In this document: positions 26,295 through 35,324 of the stretch, in pieces
Layout of the letters: the number at the start of each line of letters is the position of its first letter
Position numbering within the stretch: position 1 is the first letter of the stretch
Notes under the pieces: model-generated
Databases searched by the model: none
What the model saw: the letters and a program-made list of their open reading frames with translations, nothing else
What the model was told of the DNA's origin: nothing
Program-made: the position numbers and the translations under genes
NCBI GenBank assembly: GCA_963851085.1
Contig: CAWKNX010000013.1
Location: forward strand, 124,001 to 188,000
DNA length: 64,000 bases
Direction: 5' to 3'
Origin: DATFVJ01 sp963851085
GTDB lineage: Bacteria > Actinomycetota > Actinomycetes > Streptosporangiales > Streptosporangiaceae

Positions 26295-27626
26295 TCAGTA
26301 CCGGTAGAGCCAGGCCGGGCCGATGGTGTGGATCTTCACCGCGCCGCGCACCTTTTGCTCGAGGTCGTCCAGTTCCTGAGGCGAAGCCGCGTCGATGAAG
26401 AACGTGACCGCGCGGTCCTCTGAGCTGCGCAATGAGTCCAGTTCGCTGCCTCGGTCCTTCAGCACGAGCACAGCCCGCAGAGTCGGCGGGTCGTCGAGCT
26501 TGCCTGGGGGGATCTGCGGCCAGAGGTTCTTATCGCCAAGCCATTTTGGCTGCACATCCGGCCAGTCGACGGTCACGTGATCCAGGATGCCGGGCTCGTG
26601 ATCCAGATACACCTGGCGCGTATACCTGAGAAGCGCGGGGTACGAGGCGGGCTCGCCCAACGCGACGCTGATGATTTGGGGCTCGAGCGACGCGCCGGCC
26701 GCAAGCTGGTACAGCGCCATAAGCCCATCTCCGGGGGTACGAGCGGCCACCTCCATCAGATACGGGCGGCCCTCGCCGTCAAGCCGCCACTCCGAATGTG
26801 CGATGCCATTCTCAAATGCCAATAGCTCAAGCATTCGCTGGTTGGCTCCGATAAGCACGTCGTGCTCTTCGGAGTTCGAATGGGGCACCGAGTGCGCTAG
26901 CTCGACGAAAGTACGATCGAACGACTCCGTCGTTTCTTTCCTGGTTACTGAAGCGAAGATTACCTTCTCGTCTTGTACGAGGCTCTCCACCGAGAATTCC
27001 TGGCCGACAATCCGCTGCTCGACCAGAATGATCTCGTGTGGCGGGTAGGTGGCGACCTGGTCCAGCAGTTCGGCTGAGTCCCGTACCGTCACGACCCCGG
27101 CGCTTGAGTGCCGGCTGGCCGGTTTGACGACGGCCGGGAATTGGACCCTGCTCCAGTCGAAGGAGTCGCGCTCGGCGGCGGGCACCACAACCGACGACGG
27201 GCTGAATTCGGACAGGTACCACCGCTGCAGATACTTACTTCGGCAAGCCCGGGTCGCCCGCAGGCCAGGTGTCGGCAGTTCGAGCGCATCGGCGAGCAAC
27301 CCCGTCGCCTCAACGAGAGTTTCGCCAGCGGCAAGGGCACCTACAATGGTGTACTTCTGCTTCCATGCCTGCGCGGCAGAAATCGTACCCGCGGTGAACG
27401 ATCCTTCGACACCCAAGTCGCCCTCGACAAATACGATGTCGTCGATGGCAGACGCCGGATGGTCAATGTCCTTCATACAGGTCAGGGCTTGATCCCGCCA
27501 CATCGCCGCCGTGATCACCAAGATCTTCAGACCCCGGTCAGCGAGCTCGGCCAGGGATCGCGAGTGTTTGCAGATTACACAGAATGCTCCAGTGAGGATG
27601 AAGGCCTCGGGCTTCGTCTGTGACAT
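26295..27626 (-). CDS. ATP-grasp ligase
   Basis: 443 aa, GGAAGGAG before the ATG. The ATP-grasp fold is shown by the lysine-containing strand FPAVVKPASRHSSAGVVTV, the second nucleotide strand IILVEQRIVGQEFSVESLV and the metal-binding end YLMEVAARTPGDGLMALYQ. The N-terminal domain has a glycine/cysteine-rich start (ILTGAFCVICKHSRSL). The family joins a carboxylate to an amine or thiol through an acyl phosphate, as in L-amino acid ligases. It is downstream of the nitrosuccinate-type lyase gene and upstream of the exporter, so it may perform a late amide-forming step. Substrates unknown. It is the first of three ATP-grasp enzymes in the cluster. Confidence 0.88.
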   Translation of the reverse strand: MSQTKPEAFILTGAFCVICKHSRSLAELADRGLKILVITAAMWRDQALTCMKDIDHPASAIDDIVFVEGDLGVEGSFTAGTISAAQAWKQKYTIVGALAAGETLVEATGLLADALELPTPGLRATRACRSKYLQRWYLSEFSPSSVVVPAAERDSFDWSRVQFPAVVKPASRHSSAGVVTVRDSAELLDQVATYPPHEIILVEQRIVGQEFSVESLVQDEKVIFASVTRKETTESFDRTFVELAHSVPHSNSEEHDVLIGANQRMLELLAFENGIAHSEWRLDGEGRPYLMEVAARTPGDGLMALYQLAAGASLEPQIISVALGEPASYPALLRYTRQVYLDHEPGILDHVTVDWPDVQPKWLGDKNLWPQIPPGKLDDPPTLRAVLVLKDRGSELDSLRSSEDRAVTFFIDAASPQELDDLEQKVRGAVKIHTIGPAWLYRY

Positions 27627-27788
27627 ATTCTTCTCCTTCCGAGATGAGCGGAAACACCAGATGCCTGCCCGTATAGGTGTCGTGGCACCGATACGGCAGC
27701 ACCTGCTGCATGGCCATCGAAACTCAGCGCGAAGGCGGCTGTATTCAATGCGGCGGATCCGGGATCCGCGCCGCGATGGCTGTGGCGG

Positions 27789-29297
27789 TCAGAACGACTG
27801 GTGCCGGGCGAGCACCCGGTCCACCAGGGCCTCCGCGGAGCCGAGATAGCATCCCGGGTCCAGCAGTTGCCTCAGCGCCTCGGCATCGAGCTTCCCGGCC
27901 AGCTCGGGTGCCGCGAGCAAGGTCTCGTCGAATGCGCTGCCGCCGGCCAGTGCGATTCGGCCGAGCACCTTCTTGGCCGCGGCCTTGCCGAGCACCGGCG
28001 CGAGCACGACGCCGAGCCGCTCAGAAACGATGGTGCCGCCCGTGAGCGCCAGATTCGTTCGCATCTGTTCGGGAAAGACCCGCAATCCCTCGCTCAGTTC
28101 GGCCGCCGTCGCCGCGGCCCCGCCGACCAGCCGCAGGCACTCGCGCAACGGCTGCCACTCGGCGTGCCAGCCGCCCGCGGACCGCTCATCCTCGGACAGC
28201 ATCGACTGGGCGAGCGCGGTGGCATACAGCGGCACCTGGCGGGCGGCCGACATGATCAACGTGGCAAGCACCGGGTTCCGTTTCTGCGGCATGGCCGAGG
28301 ACACTCCCCTGCCATCCGCGGCCGGCTCTGCGACCTCGGCAACCTCCGTGCGCGACATGCCCTGAGCATCGAGCGCCATTTTTCCGACCGCCCCGGTGAC
28401 GAATGCCGAGACGGCACCGACGTCAGCGAGCGGGGTCCGGATCGCATGCCAGGGCACTGTCGGCTCACGGAGGCCGAGCTCCTGCGCGAACATACTGATC
28501 AGCTTGAGCCCGTCGTCGGCCGCGCCGACCGGCTTCGCCGTCGCGTCGACCCGCTTCGCCGCGGCGGGCGGCATCGCCGTCGCGTCGACCGGCTTCGCCG
28601 CGGCGGGCGCGACCCCGGCCCGGGAATACTCCACGTAGGACGCCAATGTTCCGGCCGCCCCGCCGAGCTGGGCGGGCAAACCGCATTCGGTGAGCCGGCG
28701 CACACGTTGCAGCGCATCCAGGACGAGGGTGAGCCAACCGGCCGCTTTCAGCCCGAAGGTGATCGGAACGGCGTGCTGGGTGAGGGTCCGGCCGGCCATC
28801 GGGGTCGACCGGTGCGCCCGCGCGACGGCGGCCAGCGCATTGGCGCAGCGCACCAGGTCGTCGTCGACAGCGTGGAAGACCCGTCCGGTCAGGAGCATCG
28901 CCGCCGAGTCCAGGATGTCCTGGCTCGTCCCTCCCCGGTGCACGAACTCGGCCGCGGCCGGGTCGGTACGCGCGACTTCGGCGGTCAGCGCCTGCACCAG
29001 CAGTATCACCGGGTTCGCGCCACCACGCGACTGGATACTCAGCGCGACCAGGTCCAGCAGTTCGGCGCGGGCGGCGGCCGCGATGGCGGTGACCGCCGGC
29101 CACGGGACGACACCCAGCCTGGCCTGCGCCCGGGCAAGGGCCAACTCCACGTCGAGCATGGCCTGAAGCCATGCCTCGTCGCGCACAAGCTCCGCCGCCC
29201 GGGTGCCTGCCCAGACCGGGGCGAGCAGGCCGGCGTCCGTACCCGCCATGTATTCGCTGTATTCGCCGTTTCCGCTGTATTCGCTGTATCCGCTCAC
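27789..29297 (-). CDS. Fumarase/aspartase-superfamily lyase, CreD-like nitrosuccinate lyase
   Basis: 502 aa. The superfamily signature is SSAMPQKRNPVLATLI, with the conserved HRGGTSQDILDSA segment (catalytic His region) and AQGMSRTEVAEVAEP. Sequence type is nearest to 3-carboxymuconate cycloisomerases. The partner gene overlaps it by GTGA, and that partner is an FAD/NAD(P) enzyme of the CreE type; this pairing is the mark of the aspartate-nitrosuccinate pathway, in which the lyase releases nitrous acid and fumarate. The GTG at 29297 is preferred for its overlap and GAGGAA site; an ATG at 29249 is possible. Residues ~205-245 hold a duplicated Ala/Lys/Asp-rich insert (AAAKPVDATA), and the N-terminus has a YSEY repeat. 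A catabolic cycloisomerase role is unlikely without pathway neighbours. Confidence 0.78.
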   Translation of the reverse strand: MSGYSEYSGNGEYSEYMAGTDAGLLAPVWAGTRAAELVRDEAWLQAMLDVELALARAQARLGVVPWPAVTAIAAAARAELLDLVALSIQSRGGANPVILLVQALTAEVARTDPAAAEFVHRGGTSQDILDSAAMLLTGRVFHAVDDDLVRCANALAAVARAHRSTPMAGRTLTQHAVPITFGLKAAGWLTLVLDALQRVRRLTECGLPAQLGGAAGTLASYVEYSRAGVAPAAAKPVDATAMPPAAAKRVDATAKPVGAADDGLKLISMFAQELGLREPTVPWHAIRTPLADVGAVSAFVTGAVGKMALDAQGMSRTEVAEVAEPAADGRGVSSAMPQKRNPVLATLIMSAARQVPLYATALAQSMLSEDERSAGGWHAEWQPLRECLRLVGGAAATAAELSEGLRVFPEQMRTNLALTGGTIVSERLGVVLAPVLGKAAAKKVLGRIALAGGSAFDETLLAAPELAGKLDAEALRQLLDPGCYLGSAEALVDRVLARHQSF

Positions 29298-31246
29298 ACC
29301 GAATTCCTCACGCTCACGCCGGCTTCGGCTTGGATAGACCACTGCCCCGCCGGCACCGGGACCGAGAGCATCGCCCGGGCGATCGCGTCGGCGTCGCACA
29401 ACATCACCGAGTTCACCCCTGGCCGCGCCCCCGCGGCGGTCGCCCAGTGCACGGCCTCTGTCGGCACGCCATATGCGAACAGCCTCGGCTGGGTACAGCC
29501 GCCCGCGTCGACGAGGTGATACGGGCTCGCGGTAACCGCGAGGCCACCGGACTCGTAGCCGCTGCCGACGACGTCGGGGAGACGGTACGGGCGACACCTC
29601 CGTGCCCGCGCCAGGTCCTGGATCAGCGGGTCGATGGTGCGCCGGACGTCCACTTCTGGCAGCCGCGCCTCGACCAGCGTGGTCACCGCGACCGTCGAAC
29701 CAGCTACACCGGAAGCGGCGACCACGAATGCGGCGTCACCCATCTCGACCTGCATCCCCGGCCCGACCACGTGCACGACCCCCGCTTCGATCAGCGCGAT
29801 CATCTCCTCGATCCGGCGCGCTGGGGGCCCGATAGACAGGTACGCGTTGAGCGGGTTGTACCAGCCGCGAAGCTCGTCACGGTAGGACGAGCCCGTCAGC
29901 CCGCCGTGGTCGACCACCAGCCGGACCTCATTGCGGATGTCCCGCAGCACGTCCAGAGCCGCTTTGACCGGGCTGCTCACGTTCCCGCGCCTGGCCTCCG
30001 CCACGTCGCGACGGAGCAACTCAAGCAGCCACCCGTGGAACTCGTCCGGTGAGCCGAAACGGCGCCCCGCGTGTGGGTGCGCCACCAGATCCCAGGCCCA
30101 CCGCTCGTCATCGGCGATCCCGAAGTCGGTCAGCAACTCGCCGGCGCCCGATGGATCGGCGTCCGTGAATCGCGCGCGGAAGTCGTCGGCGGCGCTCCGC
30201 CCGTCCCGCTGACCCAGGAGAGTGGTGTAGTACACCAACTCGACCTCGCGTGCGACCAGGGGCCACACCTCAGCGCGGAATCGAGCGGGGTAACCCCGCT
30301 CAGCGCGCGCCCGGAACCGCTTGATCACCCTTTCTGTGAGGAAGACCGGGTCGTGCCGTCCGGAGACGCCTTTCTCGTTCTCGCCCCGCGCGTGGTACGG
30401 AACGCCTCTGCGGGAACCCGCATAGATCACTGGCTCGCGCCCGGATGCCCGGTACACCAGCCCGGCGTCGGTGCGTTCGAAACGGCCACCCCGGTCGGCC
30501 GTCAACATCGCCAGATAGTCGAAGAAGTTCAGACCCATGCCGCGAAGCGCCACAGGCTCCCCCGCCGCAACGGCATCCAGGTCCGCGTCGGCCGGATTCG
30601 ACGGCGGCACATACCTCAGGCCACCCGCCGCCGCGAGCCGGCTCAGCCGGCGCTCCTCGTCCCCGAGCGGCATGTCCACATGACCCTGGGCGAGCACAAC
30701 CGCCGACAGGCCGTCCACACGGGACCCGTCGGACAACCGCACCGCCAGCGCGCCGTCCGCCTCCTCATCCAGGCCCACCGCGGTCCGCGCGTATACCTGG
30801 ACCGACACCCCCGGCGGCGCAGTCTGGCACAGCCTGCGCAACACCCAGTTCAGGTAGTGCCCGTACAAAGTCCGCGAGGGATACGAGTCCGGGCCCAGAT
30901 CCCCCGCCTCGGCGAGCACCTCAGACGGATACCGGTCGAACGGTTCCATCAACGGCAAGGTACTGGCCCATTCGTACAGGGTCGGCCCGGGCCGGATAGG
31001 ACCAGCGCACGCCACGCTTTCGTCGGTGAACACGGTTACCTGCGACGCGATCGTGTTCATCAAGAAGGCCGTCGACTGGCCCGTTGTCCACACCCGGCCA
31101 CCGCAGCCGACAAATGGGTCGACCAGATGCACCACCACCTCGTGTCCCATATCTTCCGCGTTGGCGCAAATTCGCTCGACGACACACAAGCCACGCGGGC
31201 CGGCGCCAACAACACATAGCTCGAAGCGACTGGCGGAACCGGACAT
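29294..31246 (-). CDS. FAD/NAD(P)-binding monooxygenase, CreE-like (aspartate to nitrosuccinate)
   Basis: 650 aa. The N-terminal Rossmann motif is FELCVVGAGPRGLCVVERI, followed by LVDPFVGCGGRVW and FLMNTIASQVTVFTD. A second nucleotide region is LSAVVLAQGHVDMPLG with VALRGMGLNFFDYLAML. This is the large FAD-NAD(P)-binding family that includes CreE/FzmM-type enzymes, which oxidise the amine of L-aspartate to nitrosuccinate. The 4-base overlap with the lyase gene strongly supports that role. The start is uncertain: a TTG at 31267 has a better GGGAG site, but the ATG at 31246 sits right before the Rossmann strand. If correct, the cluster makes free nitrous acid for N-N or diazo formation. Confidence 0.78.
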   Translation of the reverse strand: MSGSASRFELCVVGAGPRGLCVVERICANAEDMGHEVVVHLVDPFVGCGGRVWTTGQSTAFLMNTIASQVTVFTDESVACAGPIRPGPTLYEWASTLPLMEPFDRYPSEVLAEAGDLGPDSYPSRTLYGHYLNWVLRRLCQTAPPGVSVQVYARTAVGLDEEADGALAVRLSDGSRVDGLSAVVLAQGHVDMPLGDEERRLSRLAAAGGLRYVPPSNPADADLDAVAAGEPVALRGMGLNFFDYLAMLTADRGGRFERTDAGLVYRASGREPVIYAGSRRGVPYHARGENEKGVSGRHDPVFLTERVIKRFRARAERGYPARFRAEVWPLVAREVELVYYTTLLGQRDGRSAADDFRARFTDADPSGAGELLTDFGIADDERWAWDLVAHPHAGRRFGSPDEFHGWLLELLRRDVAEARRGNVSSPVKAALDVLRDIRNEVRLVVDHGGLTGSSYRDELRGWYNPLNAYLSIGPPARRIEEMIALIEAGVVHVVGPGMQVEMGDAAFVVAASGVAGSTVAVTTLVEARLPEVDVRRTIDPLIQDLARARRCRPYRLPDVVGSGYESGGLAVTASPYHLVDAGGCTQPRLFAYGVPTEAVHWATAAGARPGVNSVMLCDADAIARAMLSVPVPAGQWSIQAEAGVSVRNSV

Positions 31247-31415
31247 CCGCACACCGAAGCCACGCAAAGTGATCTCCCTATGAGCAGGCCGCCGCCTACG
31301 GCAGCCGTTCGGCGGCAGCATCGATCAACCCCACACCGGGATCGGCCGATGCCGATGATTGGCTTTATGACCTCGGGCAAGTGGTTGGTAAGAGAAGTCT
31401 TCTTCTTACCAGCCA

Positions 31416-34400
31416 TTAATTCTCGATGCCAAGACGGTGGTGGACCATCTTCACCAGCTCGTCGACACCCGGATCCTTGAGCATGCCATAGTGATCCGCG
31501 TCGAGGTCAATGACGATTGGGGCTTCCGACGAATACCCAGTGCTGTTCTCAACGAACGAGTAGTCGTCGCCCTGAGATTTGAAGATCGTAATCGGCGCGT
31601 TGATCCAACGCTCCGTCAGCTCGCGGAAGCCGTAGCTGAACTGATACGTGTGCTCAACGACCCGGACGATCCTTTTCACAAGTTCCGGGTCGAGATTCTC
31701 GAACTTCGAGCTGATGAACGACGCGAAGCTCTCTTCGCCGCTGGCCTGCTTGAGGCACTCGGCCAGCAGCGGGCCGGTAATACTGCCCCCGAAGACCGAG
31801 AAGAGGATCGTCCGGAATGTCTGATCTCCGGACGTGGACTCGCCGTCCGCCCGAACCTTCGGTGATCCCGGAGCGATCAGGAACAGGTTCTCCACCTGCG
31901 CGCCGGATCGCTCGAGCTGATAGGCCGTTTCGAAGGCGACACGCGCACCGAAAGAGTATCCCCAGAGCGTGTACGGCCCATCAGGCTGAAGTTGCCTGAT
32001 AGCCCTGACATCTGCCGCGGCCATTTCCTTGATGGTGGCGTACGGAGTCTCGCCCTTGTTGATCCCGTGCGCCTGCACGCCGAAGAAGGGCCGGTCGAGA
32101 CCGACCCGGCCAGCCAGCAACCTCAGGTTCATGGTGTAGCCACCCAGGCCGGGCCAGCAAAAAACGGGGTTCTGCCCACCGTCTGGCTGCAACGGCACCA
32201 CACGAGAGCACGGCGCCCAGGTGTCGCAATCGACTTTGCGCGCGAGTTTCTCGACGGTCGGGGCCTCGAACAGGACTTGCAGTGGCAGCGAACACTGAAA
32301 CTCCCTGTTTATCTTGTTGACGAGCCCGACCGCGATCAGCGAATTCCCGCCTGATTCGAAGAAGTCGTCCCGTACCGAGACGGTGTCCCGCTTCATCAGC
32401 ATCTTCCAGATATCGCTGATCCGCGCCTCGGTCTTCGTCCTGGGCGCGACGAAAGGCCGCTCGGCGGGCTCCACGTCGGCCACGTCCAGCGACTTCGAGT
32501 CGATCTTCCCGCTGGCCGTCAGCGGCAGTTTGTCCAGGACGACGACCTTGTTCGGCAGCATGTAGTCCGGCAGGTATTTGATCAGATCGTCCCTGATCAT
32601 CTCCGAGGGGCCCTTCATGTGGATGGCGTCTTCCTTCATCCCCACACTGCGCAACTGCTCATCGCTCACCCGGCCGCCGACGAAGAAATAGGACGGGCCC
32701 GTGTCCTTGCCGCAGGCGTTCAGTATGCTTTCAAGCCTCCTCGCTGACGGCAGATCGTGGCCGGTTTTCGAGCTGTATCCCGAGGACATGAAACCCATGT
32801 TCATATCGTTCATCTGAAGATGGTGGAGCTTACGGCCGAGATTTAGGTAGCTCAGCCAGTCCGCGCCCGGTCTGCTGACCAGTGAGATCCCGATGCTCGA
32901 CCGCGCGTAGACCTGCTGATTGATGGCGATCACATGCCTCTGCAAGACGACGTCGTCGGAGATCTTGAGCAAGTCGCCGTCGGCATACAGGTACTGCCCG
33001 GCAGGCAGATCGGCAACCTTGCCTGGATGGGACTGCACATAGATATCGAGCGAGTCGTCCGGCCCCGTCTTCGCATACGGAACCATCTCGAACGTGCCGA
33101 GATAGCGGTCATCGTCCGCACACTCCAGGTTTTCCTTTGCCGCTGGCGCGTACTCGAGCGCTCTGATGTCCCGACCGTATTCGGGCAGGAGCTCCTCAAA
33201 CAGCCCGACCATGTGGCCAGCTTCGATTTCGAGAACTTCTTGGATGTTGTTCTTGTAGACCGGCTCTATCGCCCGCGCTTTTCCCATGAAATGAATCTTG
33301 ACGCGCGCGGCAGCCGAAGCGGTCTTTTCCCGTATCAAAACAAGCTGATGGCCGACGGGGTTGTAGTAGTAGCATCCCGGCCTCAGGCCAGCGACTTCGT
33401 TGATCTCAAAGTACATTTGGGTCGCGTAGAGCGCTCCGGGTGAGGCGTAGCCGTACTTCGGCAGCAGTCGTTCGGTGCTCAGGTACTGGCCGAAGTACCT
33501 CAGGATCTGGCCAAGTTCGGTGCAGCTCAGGCTGTCTGGGCCGCGCCGGCCGCTGCCCGTGACGTGCCTGCCGAGCAACCGCAAGATGTCGGCCTTTGTT
33601 ACGTCGCCGCCCTCGAAGAAACGATAGGTCTTGCGGGCGAACACCCGCCTGCACTGCCGCTGGGTCGGCGTCCTTCCCGGGAGGTCGACCACCACCTTCC
33701 CCCTGGTTTCCGCGGCGTCCCTGCACCCCGGGTTCGACAGCTGCGCCTTGATCTGGAGCCTGGTCTGCTTCGACCGATGGTGGGCGCCATGATTGCCCTG
33801 GTCCATCAGCGCCGCCTCCTTCGGGCTCAGCTCGATGAAGGCGATCAGATTCTGGAATGACGTGCGTGCGTCGTCCCTGACGACGACCGCCGCGTTCTTG
33901 ACCCAGTCATGACTTTCGATCACGCGCCTGATCTCGTCAAGCTCGACCCGGAAGCCTCGCAGCTTCACCTGGTTGTCGGTGCGGCCGACGAACTGCGCGG
34001 CACCGTCGGCGTTCCAGTAGGCGAGGTCACCGGTCCGGTAGAGCTTTCCGTATCCGTAGTCCGCGTGGAACGGGTTGTCGATGAACCTGGCCGCGGTCAG
34101 GTCGGGCTGGTGCAGGTAACCTCGCGCGAGCTGAGCGCCGCCGATGTGCAGCTCGCCGATCTCACCCACGGCCACCGGCTGCCGGTCTGGGTCGAGAATG
34201 TAGTACTGGGTGTTATGTACCGGTCCCCCGATCGAGATCGCCTGCGGGCCGTCCGCGACGGTGTCACGATCGACGGTGAAAGCGGACGAATTTATGGTGC
34301 ACTCGGTCGGACCGTACAGATTGACCAGATCGCAATCCGGCAGCGCCTCGAGGCAGCGAAGCGCGAGGGCCCTGGAAAGGTCCTCACCGCCGCTGAAGAT

Positions 34401-35285
34401 CTGGGTGAGCGACTTGCATTCGTGCAGCTCTTCTGTGTCCAGCAGCGCTTGCAGCAACGTCGGGACACACTGCAACGTGGTGACGCCGTGCGTGGTGATT
34501 ATGTCGATCAGCCGCTCCGGATCACGGTACGCGCCGGGGCTTCCCATGACGACCTTGCTGCCGCAACTTGGCGCCAGGATCTCCCACTGCGCCGCGTCGA
34601 AGCTCATCGGGGTCTTCTGGAGAACGATCCGGTCCCGATCGAGTTTGTAGACAGTGTTCAGCCATCGCATCTGATTGACGATGCTGCGGTGCTCGATCAT
34701 CACACCCTTCGGCTTTCCCGTACTGCCTGAGGTGTAGATGATGTATGCCAGGTTGTCGGGACGAAGGCCGGGCTCACATCCGCTGACCGGTGCCCGCGAC
34801 GTGGCGTAGTCCCAGGCGTGCTCGAGAGTGACGATCGTCGTTCCTTGCGGCGCGAGCTCGGCCAACCGCGGCGTGAGTTCTTCCTGAGCCAGAATGACCT
34901 TCGCACGGGAATGCTCGATCATATAGCGCAGTCGTTCTTCCGGATACGCCGGTGACAGCGGCAGATAGGCGCTGCCGGAGAACAGTATCCCCCAGGCGCC
35001 CACCATAAGGTCGATCGACGGCTCAACGAACATGCCAACGCAGTCGTCGACGGTCACGCCGAGATATTGCAGGTAGCCGGCCAGATCTGAACTGCGCTCC
35101 GTGAGCTCGCGGTAGGTGAGTTGCTCGTTCTCGCAGACGACGGCCACGGCGTCGGGCTGCGCCCGCACTTGTTCCCAGAGCAAATCGGGCAGGCACTTGT
35201 CGCCAAGGGGTTCGCGCAGCGTTTCATTGAACCCCCTGGTGATCAGGTTCCGTTCATTCGTTGCGATGCATTGTGCGCGGTTCAC
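31416..35285 (-). CDS. indC: Indigoidine synthetase-like NRPS (A-Ox-T-TE)
   Basis: 1289 aa, close to the length of known blue-pigment synthetases. Adenylation core at ~20-510: AYIIYTSGSTGKPKGVMIEH, LYGPTECTINS, LYRTGDLAYW. A SagB-like flavin oxidase (~545-880: VFARKTYRFFEGGDV, SSIGISLVSRPGADWLSYL) is inserted before the A10 lysine (Lys927 in TASGKID). The carrier domain has Ser982 in ESGGNSLIA, and the thioesterase has Ser1111 in GYSFGA and a terminal DHYGML histidine. There is no condensation domain, as in IndC/BpsA. Read by eye, the specificity residues are D-A-W-Q-F-G-L-I-N-K, one change from a glutamine code I recall (DAWQFGLIDK). Known relatives cyclise and oxidise glutamine to an aminopyridinedione that dimerises to indigoidine; here the monomer may instead be diverted into the pathway. 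GTG start after ACGGAGG. Confidence 0.9.
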   Translation of the reverse strand: MNRAQCIATNERNLITRGFNETLREPLGDKCLPDLLWEQVRAQPDAVAVVCENEQLTYRELTERSSDLAGYLQYLGVTVDDCVGMFVEPSIDLMVGAWGILFSGSAYLPLSPAYPEERLRYMIEHSRAKVILAQEELTPRLAELAPQGTTIVTLEHAWDYATSRAPVSGCEPGLRPDNLAYIIYTSGSTGKPKGVMIEHRSIVNQMRWLNTVYKLDRDRIVLQKTPMSFDAAQWEILAPSCGSKVVMGSPGAYRDPERLIDIITTHGVTTLQCVPTLLQALLDTEELHECKSLTQIFSGGEDLSRALALRCLEALPDCDLVNLYGPTECTINSSAFTVDRDTVADGPQAISIGGPVHNTQYYILDPDRQPVAVGEIGELHIGGAQLARGYLHQPDLTAARFIDNPFHADYGYGKLYRTGDLAYWNADGAAQFVGRTDNQVKLRGFRVELDEIRRVIESHDWVKNAAVVVRDDARTSFQNLIAFIELSPKEAALMDQGNHGAHHRSKQTRLQIKAQLSNPGCRDAAETRGKVVVDLPGRTPTQRQCRRVFARKTYRFFEGGDVTKADILRLLGRHVTGSGRRGPDSLSCTELGQILRYFGQYLSTERLLPKYGYASPGALYATQMYFEINEVAGLRPGCYYYNPVGHQLVLIREKTASAAARVKIHFMGKARAIEPVYKNNIQEVLEIEAGHMVGLFEELLPEYGRDIRALEYAPAAKENLECADDDRYLGTFEMVPYAKTGPDDSLDIYVQSHPGKVADLPAGQYLYADGDLLKISDDVVLQRHVIAINQQVYARSSIGISLVSRPGADWLSYLNLGRKLHHLQMNDMNMGFMSSGYSSKTGHDLPSARRLESILNACGKDTGPSYFFVGGRVSDEQLRSVGMKEDAIHMKGPSEMIRDDLIKYLPDYMLPNKVVVLDKLPLTASGKIDSKSLDVADVEPAERPFVAPRTKTEARISDIWKMLMKRDTVSVRDDFFESGGNSLIAVGLVNKINREFQCSLPLQVLFEAPTVEKLARKVDCDTWAPCSRVVPLQPDGGQNPVFCWPGLGGYTMNLRLLAGRVGLDRPFFGVQAHGINKGETPYATIKEMAAADVRAIRQLQPDGPYTLWGYSFGARVAFETAYQLERSGAQVENLFLIAPGSPKVRADGESTSGDQTFRTILFSVFGGSITGPLLAECLKQASGEESFASFISSKFENLDPELVKRIVRVVEHTYQFSYGFRELTERWINAPITIFKSQGDDYSFVENSTGYSSEAPIVIDLDADHYGMLKDPGVDELVKMVHHRLGIEN

Positions 35286-35324
35286 GATGGCCTCCGTGCG
35301 GTGGTACTTTCCCCAAGGCGCGAG

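Noticed and set aside
27789..29297. Adenylosuccinate lyase or catabolic carboxymuconate cycloisomerase
   Set aside because: No purine or protocatechuate genes nearby; the overlap with a CreE-like FAD enzyme favours nitrosuccinate lyase.
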